The notes under the pieces were generated by a model that was given only the letters and a program-made list of their open reading frames with translations, made no database searches and was not told the origin of the DNA. Made by a program: the position numbers and the translations under genes. A stretch of DNA of 64,000 nucleotides, from positions 62,001 to 126,000 of the forward strand of contig JADMJJ010000002.1 of NCBI GenBank assembly GCA_018780645.1, given 5' to 3'. Shown piece by piece: positions 8,398 through 16,279 of this stretch (its first letter is position 1; every line of letters starts with the position of its first letter). This DNA is from Burkholderiaceae bacterium. Its GTDB lineage: Bacteria > Pseudomonadota > Gammaproteobacteria > Burkholderiales > Burkholderiaceae_C.

Positions 8398-11031
8398 ATG
8401 CATCAGCAAGCTGCCCCCCACTGCCCGGTGGAGTCCGCCGATCCAGACCCCTTGGAAAGCGCCGAATGGCGCGATGCACTCGCGTCGGTGCTGCAGGCAT
8501 CCGGGCCGGAGCGTGCACGCCAGCTGCTCGACATGCTTGCAGCAATGGGGCGCGACCCGAAGATCGCCTGGCAGCCCGCCCGCGGCACACCCTACGTCAA
8601 CACCATTGCCGAACATCAGCAGCCGGTCTTCCCCGGCGATCTGGACATGGAAGAACGCCTGGCGTCCCTGATACGCTGGAACGCACTGGCCATGGTGGTG
8701 CGCGCCAACCAGGCCTATGGTGAGCTGGGCGGCCATATTGCCAGCTATGCCAGCGCGGCCGATCTGTTCGAGACCGGCTACAACCACTTCTTTCAGGCCC
8801 GCTGTGACGAACCCGGGCGCCGGCAGCTGGGCGATCTGGTGTTCTTCCAGCCGCACAGCGCGCCGGGGGTCTATGCGCGGGCCTATCTCGAGGGCCGGCT
8901 GAGCGCCGAGGACCTGGGCTACTACCGGCAGGAGCTGACCGCACCGGCGTCCACGGGAGGTCAGGGGCCGCGAGGACTGTGCAGCTACCCCCACCCCTAT
9001 CTGATGCCGGACTTCTGGCAGTTCCCGACCGGCTCGATGGGCATAGGCCCGATCAGTGCCATCTACCACGCACGCTTCATGCGCTACCTCAGCCATCGCC
9101 AGCTGCTGGACTGCTCGGCGCGAAAGGTCTGGGGCGTGTTCGGCGACGGCGAGATGGACGAGCCCGAGAGCATGAGTGCGCTGACCTTGGCCGCCCGCGA
9201 GAAGCTGGACAACCTGGTGTGGGTCGTCAATTGCAATCTGCAGCGGCTCGACGGGCCGGTGCGCGGCAATGGCCGCATCATCGACGAGCTGGAGCAGCTC
9301 TTCGCCGGCGCGGGCTGGCATGTCATCAAGCTGGTCTGGGGCAGCGACTGGGACGGCCTCTTTGCGCGGGACCTGACCGGCGCACTGGCCAAGGCCTTTG
9401 CCAACACCGTCGATGGCCAGATGCAGACCTTTGCCGCCAAGGACGGGCGCTACAACCGCGAGACCTTCTTCGGTCAGAACGAGGCGCTGGCGGCCCTGGT
9501 CCGCGGCATGACCGACGAGCAGATCGACGGTCTGAAGCGGGGTGGCCACGACATGGTGAAGATCCACGCCGCCTATGCCGCCGCGGCGCAGCACCGGGGC
9601 CAGCCGACGGTGATACTGGCGCACACCAAGAAGGGCTACGGCATGGGCAGTGCCGGCCAGGGCAAGATGACGACGCACAGCCAGAAGAAGTTCGACGAAA
9701 CCGATCTGATCGCGTTCCGCAACCGCTTCCAGCTGCCGCTGAGCGATGAGCAGGTCACGTCACTGAGCTTCTACCGGCCGGCGGCCGACAGCCCGGAAAT
9801 GCAGTACCTGCAGGCGCAGCGGCACAAGCTGGGCGGCTTCCTGCCCAGGCGCTACACCGACTGCGCCGAGGTGCCGGTGCCGGACCTGGCCAGCTATGCC
9901 CAGTTTGCCCTGCAGGCCGAGGGCAAGGAGATGAGCACGACGATGGGCTTTGTGCGCATGCTGGGCAATCTGCTCAAGGACCCGGCGCTGGGCCCGCGCG
10001 TGGTGCCCATCGTGGCCGACGAGGCCCGCACCTTCGGCATGGCCAATCTGTTCAAGCAGGTCGGCATCTACTCCAGCGTGGGCCAGCGTTATGCGCCCGA
10101 AGACATCGGCTCGGTGCTGAGCTACCGCGAGGCGATGGACGGGCAGATTCTCGAGGAAGGCATCTCCGAGGCGGGCGCCCTGGCCAGCTGGACGGCGGCG
10201 GCCACCAGCTACAGCGTGCACGGGCTGGCGATGCTGCCCTTCTACATCTACTACTCGATGTTCGGCTTTCAGCGCGTCGGTGACCAGATCTGGGCGGCCG
10301 CCGATCAGCGGGCGCGCGGCTTTCTGCTCGGCGCCACCTCGGGCCGCACCACGCTCGGCGGCGAGGGGCTGCAGCACCAGGACGGCAGCAGCCATCTGAT
10401 GGCCGCGACGATCCCCAACTGCAAGGCCTATGACCCGGCCTTTGCCGGCGAGCTGGCCGTGATCATCGACCAGGGCATGCGCGAGATGCTGGTCGAGCAG
10501 CACGACGTCTTCTACTACGTCACCCTGATGAACGAGAACTATGCCCAGCCCAGCCTGGCCGTCGGCGTGGCCCAGGATGTGATTCGAGGGGGCTACAGGT
10601 TTGCGAGCTACCTGGGCACCGCGGATGAGGCAGGTCGTGTGCAAGCATCGGGCGAAGTGACCCTGATGGGCTCCGGGGCGATCCTGCTGGAGGTCATCAA
10701 GGCCGCGCAGCAGCTGGCCCGGCAGGGCATCTCGGCCACGGTGTTCAGCGTCACCAGCTGGAGTGAGCTCGCTCGCGAAGGGCAGGCCTGCTCGCAGCCC
10801 CTGCCCTTCGTCACCCGCCTGCTGCTCGAAAGCGGCGGGCCCATCATCGCGGCCACCGACTATGTGCGTGCCGTGCCCGAGAGCGTGCGCGCCTTCATCC
10901 CCGCGGGGCGCGACTACCTCACCCTGGGCACGGACGGCTTCGGCCGCAGCGACACGCGCGCCGCGCTGCGCGCCTTCTTCGGCGTGGATGCGGCCAGCAT
11001 CGTCAAGGCGACACTTGCGCAGCTGGCCTAA
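8398..11031 (+). CDS. aceE: Pyruvate dehydrogenase E1 component-like (AceE/MdeB type), standalone
   Basis: An 877-residue homodimeric 2-oxoacid dehydrogenase E1. The thiamine-diphosphate motif runs from GDGEMDEPESMSA to NCNLQRLDGPV; other family blocks include GHIASYASAADLFETGYNHF and GFQRVGDQIWAAADQRARGF. Length and order of blocks match E. coli AceE (887). The ATG at 8398 was chosen because E1 proteins begin about ten residues before the EW-DAL motif seen here. No E2 (aceF) or E3 (lpd) gene is adjacent; LysR and PLP-enzyme genes are. It may be a second E1 such as the 2-oxobutyrate-preferring MdeB of Pseudomonas, using E2/E3 from elsewhere. The symbol denotes the family only. Confidence 0.9.
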   Translation: MHQQAAPHCPVESADPDPLESAEWRDALASVLQASGPERARQLLDMLAAMGRDPKIAWQPARGTPYVNTIAEHQQPVFPGDLDMEERLASLIRWNALAMVVRANQAYGELGGHIASYASAADLFETGYNHFFQARCDEPGRRQLGDLVFFQPHSAPGVYARAYLEGRLSAEDLGYYRQELTAPASTGGQGPRGLCSYPHPYLMPDFWQFPTGSMGIGPISAIYHARFMRYLSHRQLLDCSARKVWGVFGDGEMDEPESMSALTLAAREKLDNLVWVVNCNLQRLDGPVRGNGRIIDELEQLFAGAGWHVIKLVWGSDWDGLFARDLTGALAKAFANTVDGQMQTFAAKDGRYNRETFFGQNEALAALVRGMTDEQIDGLKRGGHDMVKIHAAYAAAAQHRGQPTVILAHTKKGYGMGSAGQGKMTTHSQKKFDETDLIAFRNRFQLPLSDEQVTSLSFYRPAADSPEMQYLQAQRHKLGGFLPRRYTDCAEVPVPDLASYAQFALQAEGKEMSTTMGFVRMLGNLLKDPALGPRVVPIVADEARTFGMANLFKQVGIYSSVGQRYAPEDIGSVLSYREAMDGQILEEGISEAGALASWTAAATSYSVHGLAMLPFYIYYSMFGFQRVGDQIWAAADQRARGFLLGATSGRTTLGGEGLQHQDGSSHLMAATIPNCKAYDPAFAGELAVIIDQGMREMLVEQHDVFYYVTLMNENYAQPSLAVGVAQDVIRGGYRFASYLGTADEAGRVQASGEVTLMGSGAILLEVIKAAQQLARQGISATVFSVTSWSELAREGQACSQPLPFVTRLLLESGGPIIAATDYVRAVPESVRAFIPAGRDYLTLGTDGFGRSDTRAALRAFFGVDAASIVKATLAQLA

Positions 11032-11948
11032 GGCAGACTGCGCGCGATATGGCGGCGGCACAGGCTTACAAATTCCTGGGCCGCGCGTGATTGAGCCTGT
11101 CGGGGATTGAAGGCCAGCAGGGCGCGAAACGTCAGGTCGAACGTCAGCGGTACGCAACGCAGGCCCAGCGCGATGTACTCGCGCGCCACCAGCGGGTTGG
11201 TCACCGCCAGGCCCGCGCCGGCCAGCACCAGCGCGCACTGGGTGGCGCTGTAGGGCGTTTCAATGGCAAAGCGGGGGGCGATGCCGGCCTGCGCAAACGC
11301 TGACTCCAGGCGCTGCTGCGCCGGGTCCCGCGACGACAGGCCGATCAGCGGCACCTCCCGCAGATCATGGATCTGCAACGCTGTCTTGCGCGCCAGCGGA
11401 TGGGCCGCCGGCATCGCGCACACGGCCGGCACCTCGTAGAAGACCGAGGAGTTCAGGCCACTGGTGTCGGCCTCATCGCCAAGAAACGCCAGGTCCACTG
11501 CGCCCTGAAACAGGGCCTCCCGCAGCGCCTTGGAGCTGTCCACCAGCAGCTGGCAGCGGGTTCTGGCATAGCTGCGCTGGAACTCGGCCAGGGCCCAGGG
11601 CATGACGCTGGCCGCCAGCGCATGCAGCGCGCCCACCCTCAAGACGGTTTCTTCGTGGGACTGCAGCGCGGCGATCTTTCGCTGCACCGCATCCAGCCCC
11701 AGATAGACCCGCTCGACCTCCTCCATCAGCGCATGGGCCTCCGGCGTCGGTACCAGCTTGCCCCTGGCTCGCTCGAACAGCTTCAGCCCCGCGCGGGCCT
11801 CGAACTGCTGAAGTATCTGCGTCACCGCCGGCTGGCTGACGTGCAGCGCGGCCGCAGCACGGTTGGTGGTGCCGAGCCGCATGACCATGCGAAACACGTC
11901 TATCTGTCGTGCACTGACGTCTCTCAGGTCCTGCATCAGTCGGTCCAC
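11028..11948 (-). CDS. LysR-family transcriptional regulator
   Basis: A 306-residue regulator with an N-terminal HTH (VFRMVMRLGTTNRAAAALHV, then SQPAVTQILQQFEARAGLKLF) and a substrate-binding domain. The frame begins with GTG at 11948; an in-frame ATG at 11936 is the alternative and neither has a strong ribosome site. It is divergent from the PLP-enzyme operon, with a 17-bp palindrome of T-N11-A form just upstream, and its 3' end overlaps the aceE-type gene by 4 bases. The natural prediction is that it regulates the divergent operon, and perhaps links it to the E1 gene. Confidence 0.9.
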   Translation of the reverse strand: MDRLMQDLRDVSARQIDVFRMVMRLGTTNRAAAALHVSQPAVTQILQQFEARAGLKLFERARGKLVPTPEAHALMEEVERVYLGLDAVQRKIAALQSHEETVLRVGALHALAASVMPWALAEFQRSYARTRCQLLVDSSKALREALFQGAVDLAFLGDEADTSGLNSSVFYEVPAVCAMPAAHPLARKTALQIHDLREVPLIGLSSRDPAQQRLESAFAQAGIAPRFAIETPYSATQCALVLAGAGLAVTNPLVAREYIALGLRCVPLTFDLTFRALLAFNPRQAQSRAAQEFVSLCRRHIARSLP

Positions 11949-11950
11949 TC

Positions 11951-11967
11951 AATAAGTTTTACTTATT
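11951..11967. promoter_or_regulatory. LysR-type operator palindrome (T-N11-A)
   Basis: AATAAGT-TTT-ACTTATT is a perfect 7-bp inverted repeat with a 3-base centre and contains the LysR-family T-N11-A signature (T at 11953, A at 11965). It is AT-rich against a high-GC background and lies between the divergent LysR (start 11948) and PLP-enzyme (start about 12022) genes, so it can serve both. Assignment to the adjacent LysR protein is inferred. Confidence 0.6.
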
Positions 11968-12021
11968 TTGATCGACAAACAGATGAAACCACAAGGGGGT
12001 CAAGCTTCCTACTATTCGTTC

Positions 12022-13218
12022 ATGAATCAACTTTCTTCCACGGTCGGCACGGACCCGCTCCCACGGCCTCCGATACGGGTCAATGCATCGATGCACGGCC
12101 TGCGCTGCATAGGTTGCGGCGAGGAGTACCCGGTCCAGGAGATGCCGACGGGTTGCCCCCGCTGCGCGGACATCGGCACGCCGGCCAGCGTCGAGGCAAC
12201 GTTTCGCGAACTGCCGACATCACTCGGTTCCGCCAGCTCAGGCTATAAGTTTGGCGCCTGGCTGCCCTACACCCACGGCCTGACCCTGAACGAGGGGAAC
12301 ACCCCCTGCCTGGACCTGCCCAGGCTGGCGGCCGAGGTCGGCATCCGGCAGCTGACGGCCAAGCATGAGGGCATGAACCCAACCGGCTCGCACAAGGACC
12401 GCATGTCCGCTCAGGGCATCAGCCGTGCGCTGGATATCGGCGCCCGGACCATCGTGCTGGCCTCCAGCGGCAACGCGGCGGTTTCGGCAGCAGCCTATTG
12501 CGCGGTGGCCGGCCTGCGCTGCCAGGTCGCCACCTACGGCCATATGCCGGAGCCCTATGCCCGTGCCCTGCATCGCTTCGGAGCCAAGCGCGTCACGTTC
12601 AAGCGCAGCCTGGACCGCTGGAGCTATGTGCGCCAGCAGGTGGAGCGAGAGGGCGCTTTTGCGCTCACCAACTACTGCGTCCCGGCCGTCGGCAGCCCCG
12701 TATTCGGTGTGGAGGGCTACCGCGCGGTGGCGCTGGAGCTGGCGGCCGACGGCTGTGTGCCCGATCACATCCTGGTGCCGACCTCGCGGGGCGATCTGCT
12801 CTGGGGCCTGTACAGCGGCCTGCGCGACCTGCTCGCCGCCGGCCTGATCCCGCACATGCCGCGGCTCTGGGCCATCGAACCCTTCCCGCGCCTCAGCCGC
12901 GTGCTGGCCGGCGCCTCGCTTCAAGCGGAGTTCGAGGGGCAGACCGCGCAGTTCTCGATTGCCGGCAGCACGGTCACGCTGCAGCAGAAGCTGGCGGTCG
13001 AAATGTCTGCGGGCGGGGCCGTCGCCACCAACGACGCGGAGGCCGCCCGAGGCGTCGTTCAGTTGGCCGGTCAGGGCTTGTGGGTCGAGCTGTGCGCGGG
13101 CGCCTGCCTTGCGGCGCTGCGCAGCCTCTTCGACCGGGGACAGATATTGCCCTCGGAGCATGCCCTGCTGCTGCTCACCGCCAAGGGCGACCGCGACACC
13201 TTCGACGTCGCTTGTTGA
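12022..13218 (+). CDS. Threonine synthase-like PLP-dependent enzyme (fold type II) with N-terminal zinc-ribbon-like motif
   Basis: A 398-residue enzyme. Two Cys pairs near the N-terminus (CIGC at 29-32, CPRC at 45-48) form a zinc-ribbon-like region found in some archaeal-type threonine synthases. The PLP lysine is K125 in MNPTGSHKDRMS; the phosphate-binding loop region is ASSGNAAVSAA. The product could be threonine synthase or a related beta-elimination or replacement enzyme; sequence alone does not settle the substrate. Start candidates are ATG 12022 (used) and ATG 11983; neither has a good ribosome site. It is first in an operon with a Bug receptor (32 bases downstream) and a GlxA-type regulator, and lies opposite a LysR gene. 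Confidence 0.8.
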   Translation: MNQLSSTVGTDPLPRPPIRVNASMHGLRCIGCGEEYPVQEMPTGCPRCADIGTPASVEATFRELPTSLGSASSGYKFGAWLPYTHGLTLNEGNTPCLDLPRLAAEVGIRQLTAKHEGMNPTGSHKDRMSAQGISRALDIGARTIVLASSGNAAVSAAAYCAVAGLRCQVATYGHMPEPYARALHRFGAKRVTFKRSLDRWSYVRQQVEREGAFALTNYCVPAVGSPVFGVEGYRAVALELAADGCVPDHILVPTSRGDLLWGLYSGLRDLLAAGLIPHMPRLWAIEPFPRLSRVLAGASLQAEFEGQTAQFSIAGSTVTLQQKLAVEMSAGGAVATNDAEAARGVVQLAGQGLWVELCAGACLAALRSLFDRGQILPSEHALLLLTAKGDRDTFDVAC

Positions 13219-13250
13219 ATCCACTTCTTTACCGTTCAATGGGGAAATCC

Positions 13251-14216
13251 ATGCTGACCCGACCGCTCCAATCCCTTGTTCTTGCCGGCGCCCTGCTGAG
13301 CGCAAGCGCGCACGCCGCCTATCCGGACAAGCCCATCCACCTCATCGTGCCCTGGGCGGCGGGCGGCAGCACCGATGCCGTGGCCAGGGCCATCGCCCAG
13401 CGCATGGGCGAGACCATGGGCACCACGGTGGTGGTGGACAACCGTTCCGGTGCCTCCGGCCGCATCGGCACCGAGGCGGCCGCCAAGGCGCCGCCCGATG
13501 GCTACACCATCAACATCATCGAGTTGCCGCACGCCATCGCGCCGGCGGTGCTGCTCAAGGTGCCCTATGACCTGCTGCGCGACTTCACGCCTGTCTCGAT
13601 GATCGGCACCTCGCCACTGATGCTGTTCGTCAACTCATCCCAGTACAAGACCGGCGACATCAAGGGCTTCATCGCCGACGGACGGGCCAGCAAGAAGCCC
13701 TGGCCGATCGCGCACAGCGGCAACGGTTCCATCAGCCACCTGTCCGGCGAGTTGTTCGCGGCGGCGTCGCGCATCAAGATCGACGCCATCCCGTACCGGG
13801 GCTCGGCACCCGCCCTCACCGACGTGGCGGCGGGCCTGGTGGTCGGCCATTTCTCGACGCTGGCCAGCGGGGCCTCGCTGCTGAGCGCCGGCAAGCTGTC
13901 GGCATTGATGGTCACGGGCTCGTCCCGTTTTGCCGGCATGCCCGACGTTCCCACCGCATCCGAAGCTGGCATTCCGGGCATGCAGTTCAATCAGTGGTGG
14001 GCCGTGGTGGCCCCCGCCACCACGCCGGTCGAGATCGTTCAAAGGCTCAACAAGGAGGTGCTGGCTGCACTGGCCCATCCGGGCACGCGGGAGCGTCTCA
14101 ACGCGCTGAACATCGAACTCAAGGGTTCCAGCCCCAACGAGCTGCGCAGCTTCATGCGCAGCGAGGTGGCGCACTGGGCAGAGGTCGCGCGCAAGGCCGG
14201 CGTCATTCCTGAGTAG
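13251..14216 (+). CDS. Bug/TctC-family periplasmic solute-binding protein
   Basis: A 321-residue protein with a clear Sec signal peptide (LVLAGALLSASAHA, cleavage before AYPDKPI). The mature part starts with YPDKPIHLIVPWAAGGSTDA, the family signature of tripartite tricarboxylate receptor (TctC/Bug) proteins, which are hugely expanded in Bordetella and Burkholderiales. Other family blocks are DVAAGLVVGHF and PDVPTASEAGIPG. GGGGA lies 6 bases before the ATG at 13251. No TctA/TctB membrane genes adjoin, as is usual for orphan Bug proteins. Given its neighbours, the ligand may be an amino acid or hydroxy/keto acid related to the PLP enzyme's substrate; this is inferred. Confidence 0.93.
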   Translation: MLTRPLQSLVLAGALLSASAHAAYPDKPIHLIVPWAAGGSTDAVARAIAQRMGETMGTTVVVDNRSGASGRIGTEAAAKAPPDGYTINIIELPHAIAPAVLLKVPYDLLRDFTPVSMIGTSPLMLFVNSSQYKTGDIKGFIADGRASKKPWPIAHSGNGSISHLSGELFAAASRIKIDAIPYRGSAPALTDVAAGLVVGHFSTLASGASLLSAGKLSALMVTGSSRFAGMPDVPTASEAGIPGMQFNQWWAVVAPATTPVEIVQRLNKEVLAALAHPGTRERLNALNIELKGSSPNELRSFMRSEVAHWAEVARKAGVIPE

Positions 14217-14226
14217 GGGCACTGCC

Positions 14227-15210
14227 ATGCAAAAGAACTTCTTGGAAGTCGCCATCATGGCCATGGACGGCGTTCAAGCGCTGGATGTGGCCGGCGCCAT
14301 GGATATCTTCGCGGCGGCCAACACCCACGCGACCGCAGATCTCAGACCCTACAGGCTCACCCTGGTCACGCCAGCCGGGGGCCAGATCTCGACCCGCTCG
14401 GGCCTGCGTCTGGCCAGCACCTTGCCCATGGAAGCGCTGCCGGATGAGGTCGACACCCTCATCATTGCGGGTGGCAGCCCGGATGCGATGCGCATCGACG
14501 CCTCGCCCACGAGGGTGGCCTCCTGGCTGAAGCGACGAGCCGCTGCGTCGCGGCGCGTCGCCGGCCTCAATTCCGGTGTCCGGCTTCTGGCCGATGCGGG
14601 GTTGCTGGGCGGCAGACGAGCGACCTCGCACTGGAGTCTGTGCCCCTTGCTTCAGACGGGGCATCCTGCCATCACGGTCGATGCGGACCCGATCTTCATC
14701 GCGGAGCCGCCGTTCTACACCTGTGCGGGCATGACGGCGGCGACCGACTTGTGTCTTCAGTTCGTGGAGCAGGACCGAGGCCGCAACGTCGCATCGGCCG
14801 TCGCAAATGACCTCGTGCTGTTCATGCGAAGGCCTGGCGGCCAGTCGCAAATCAGCGTCGGACTGCGGGCCCAGGCGAACGCGGCCTCCCGCCTGTTGAC
14901 GCTGCTGTCCGAGATCGTCGACCAGCCGGCGGCCGACCTGCGCGGCCCCGTCCTGGCCGACCGGGTTGGCATGTCTGAGCGAACCTTCTCGCGCAGCTTC
15001 AGAAAGGCCACCGGCTGCACCCCGGCCCGGTTTGTCGAAGCGGTGCGTGTGGAGCGCGCCAAGGCCTATCTGGAGTCGGCCGCCTGGCCCCTGGCGAGAG
15101 TGGCCCAGCGCGCCGGCTTCGGCAGCTCCGACGCACTGCATCGTGCCTTCATGCGGCAAGTCGGGTCAACGCCCGGCAGCTATCGCGCGCAGGTCGGCAC
15201 CGGCACCTGA
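14227..15210 (+). CDS. GlxA-family regulator (DJ-1/PfpI domain plus AraC HTH)
   Basis: A 327-residue regulator. Residues 1-190 form a DJ-1/PfpI-like domain (VAIMAMDGVQALDVAGAMDI, then VDTLIIAGGSPDAM). Residues 220-320 form an AraC-type double HTH (DRVGMSERTFSRSFRKATG, then ARVAQRAGFGSSDALHRAF). At the nucleophile elbow, where family members usually have VCTGA or similar, this protein reads GLNSGVRLLADAGLLGG, so Ser replaces Cys; the domain is therefore probably a sensor and not an enzyme. It starts 10 bases after the Bug gene and is the last gene of that operon. Confidence 0.92.
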   Translation: MQKNFLEVAIMAMDGVQALDVAGAMDIFAAANTHATADLRPYRLTLVTPAGGQISTRSGLRLASTLPMEALPDEVDTLIIAGGSPDAMRIDASPTRVASWLKRRAAASRRVAGLNSGVRLLADAGLLGGRRATSHWSLCPLLQTGHPAITVDADPIFIAEPPFYTCAGMTAATDLCLQFVEQDRGRNVASAVANDLVLFMRRPGGQSQISVGLRAQANAASRLLTLLSEIVDQPAADLRGPVLADRVGMSERTFSRSFRKATGCTPARFVEAVRVERAKAYLESAAWPLARVAQRAGFGSSDALHRAFMRQVGSTPGSYRAQVGTGT

Positions 15211-15309
15211 GCGGCGGTAGCCATATGCAAGAACAGCCGCTTTGTTCAAGCCGCCCAGCCGGGTTTTGCGAAGAATCACGCTCAACAAGCACTGCATAGT
15301 GACACTCCG

Positions 15310-15666
15310 ATGAACACCTTCTCACAGCGCATCCGCCCATTCGTCCAAGTCGAACTCGATGCGGCCCGTACCCTCGAGGCTCGCGGCGAGTTCGCTTCGG
15401 CCTTTCGCCGGCTCGAGCGCGCCCACGTGCTCGGTCAGGCGAGCACCCGCGAGCATGTACGCGTGCACGTGGCGATGCTCGGCTGGGCCGTTCGTCAACG
15501 CGTTGGACCGGAGGCCTTTGGTCAGCTGCTGCGGATTCTCGGCGCTGCCACCAAGACGGCGTGGGGCGCGGTGCCGCGGGGCAATACCGGCGGCGCCAAC
15601 GTCAGCGCGCTCAAGCCAATGCCCACCCCTCCGGATCTGCAGCACCTGATCGACGCTGCCGGCTGA
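15310..15666 (+). CDS. DUF3703-family protein
   Basis: A 118-residue soluble protein. The pattern FRRLERAHVLGQASTREHV, then PRGNTGGANVSALKPMPTPP, matches my recollection of the DUF3703 family, in which the motif with NTGGANVS is highly conserved; function unknown. No signal peptide or membrane segment. It lies between the GlxA regulator (99 bases away) and the FixH-like lipoprotein (133 bases away), same strand. No convincing ribosome site is visible before the ATG. Confidence 0.7.
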   Translation: MNTFSQRIRPFVQVELDAARTLEARGEFASAFRRLERAHVLGQASTREHVRVHVAMLGWAVRQRVGPEAFGQLLRILGAATKTAWGAVPRGNTGGANVSALKPMPTPPDLQHLIDAAG

Positions 15667-15799
15667 CCGGCTCGCGTATCGCACTTTTTCCATGGCCGCG
15701 CTCCGCTCGGCTGGCGATTCGACGCAGCAGCCACCGCTGGCGGCCGCACGGTTATGCGCACCTTTATCGCGTTATCCATCCGTCACAGGAGTCATCACC

Positions 15800-16252
15800 A
15801 TGCTTCGTCGTTCCATTGCCTTCTCCCTGTTCGCGGCGGCCGCCACCGGTCTTGCCGTCACCCTGGTCGCCTGCAGCACGGCGCCGAACGATCTGGACCT
15901 GAGCCTGCGGCACCCGAGCCTGCAAGGCCGCTTCGTGGTCGATATCGAGCCACCAGCGCGCGGCCCGGTCATAGGGCAGATGCACAGCTGGACACTCAGG
16001 GTCGCCACGCCCGACGGCCTGCCGGTGAGCCAGGCGCGCATCGGCGTCGATGGCGGCATGCCGCAGCATGGCCATGGCCTGCCGACGCAGCCACGCATCA
16101 CCAGGGAAACGACTCCCGGCACCTATGTGATCGAGGGCATGAAGTTCAGCATGACCGGCTGGTGGGACCTGCGCCTGGACATAGACGCCGCCGGCACGCG
16201 CGACAAGGCCGTGTTCAATCTGGTGCTGGCCGATGGTGGCCTGAAGCGCTGA
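15800..16252 (+). CDS. FixH/YtkA-like lipoprotein
   Basis: A 150-residue exported protein. The N-terminal signal ends in the lipobox LVAC (Cys at about residue 25), so it is a predicted lipoprotein. The mature domain is an immunoglobulin-like beta sandwich of the FixH/YtkA type: MHSWTLRVATPDGLPVSQAR, GGMPQHGHGLPTQP and MTGWWDLRLDI. The HGHGLPT region with Met and His could bind a metal such as copper. AGGAG lies 8 bases before the ATG at 15800. It precedes the di-haem peroxidase gene by 27 bases, so the two form an operon, a pairing I believe recurs elsewhere. Confidence 0.8.
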   Translation: MLRRSIAFSLFAAAATGLAVTLVACSTAPNDLDLSLRHPSLQGRFVVDIEPPARGPVIGQMHSWTLRVATPDGLPVSQARIGVDGGMPQHGHGLPTQPRITRETTPGTYVIEGMKFSMTGWWDLRLDIDAAGTRDKAVFNLVLADGGLKR

Positions 16253-16279
16253 ACGTGGTCGTGAGCAGGAGAAGACATC

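Noticed and set aside
8329-9678. A 449-codon minus-strand frame inside the AceE-type gene
   Set aside because: Antisense shadow of a well-conserved E1 enzyme; composition is typical of a reverse-frame artefact.
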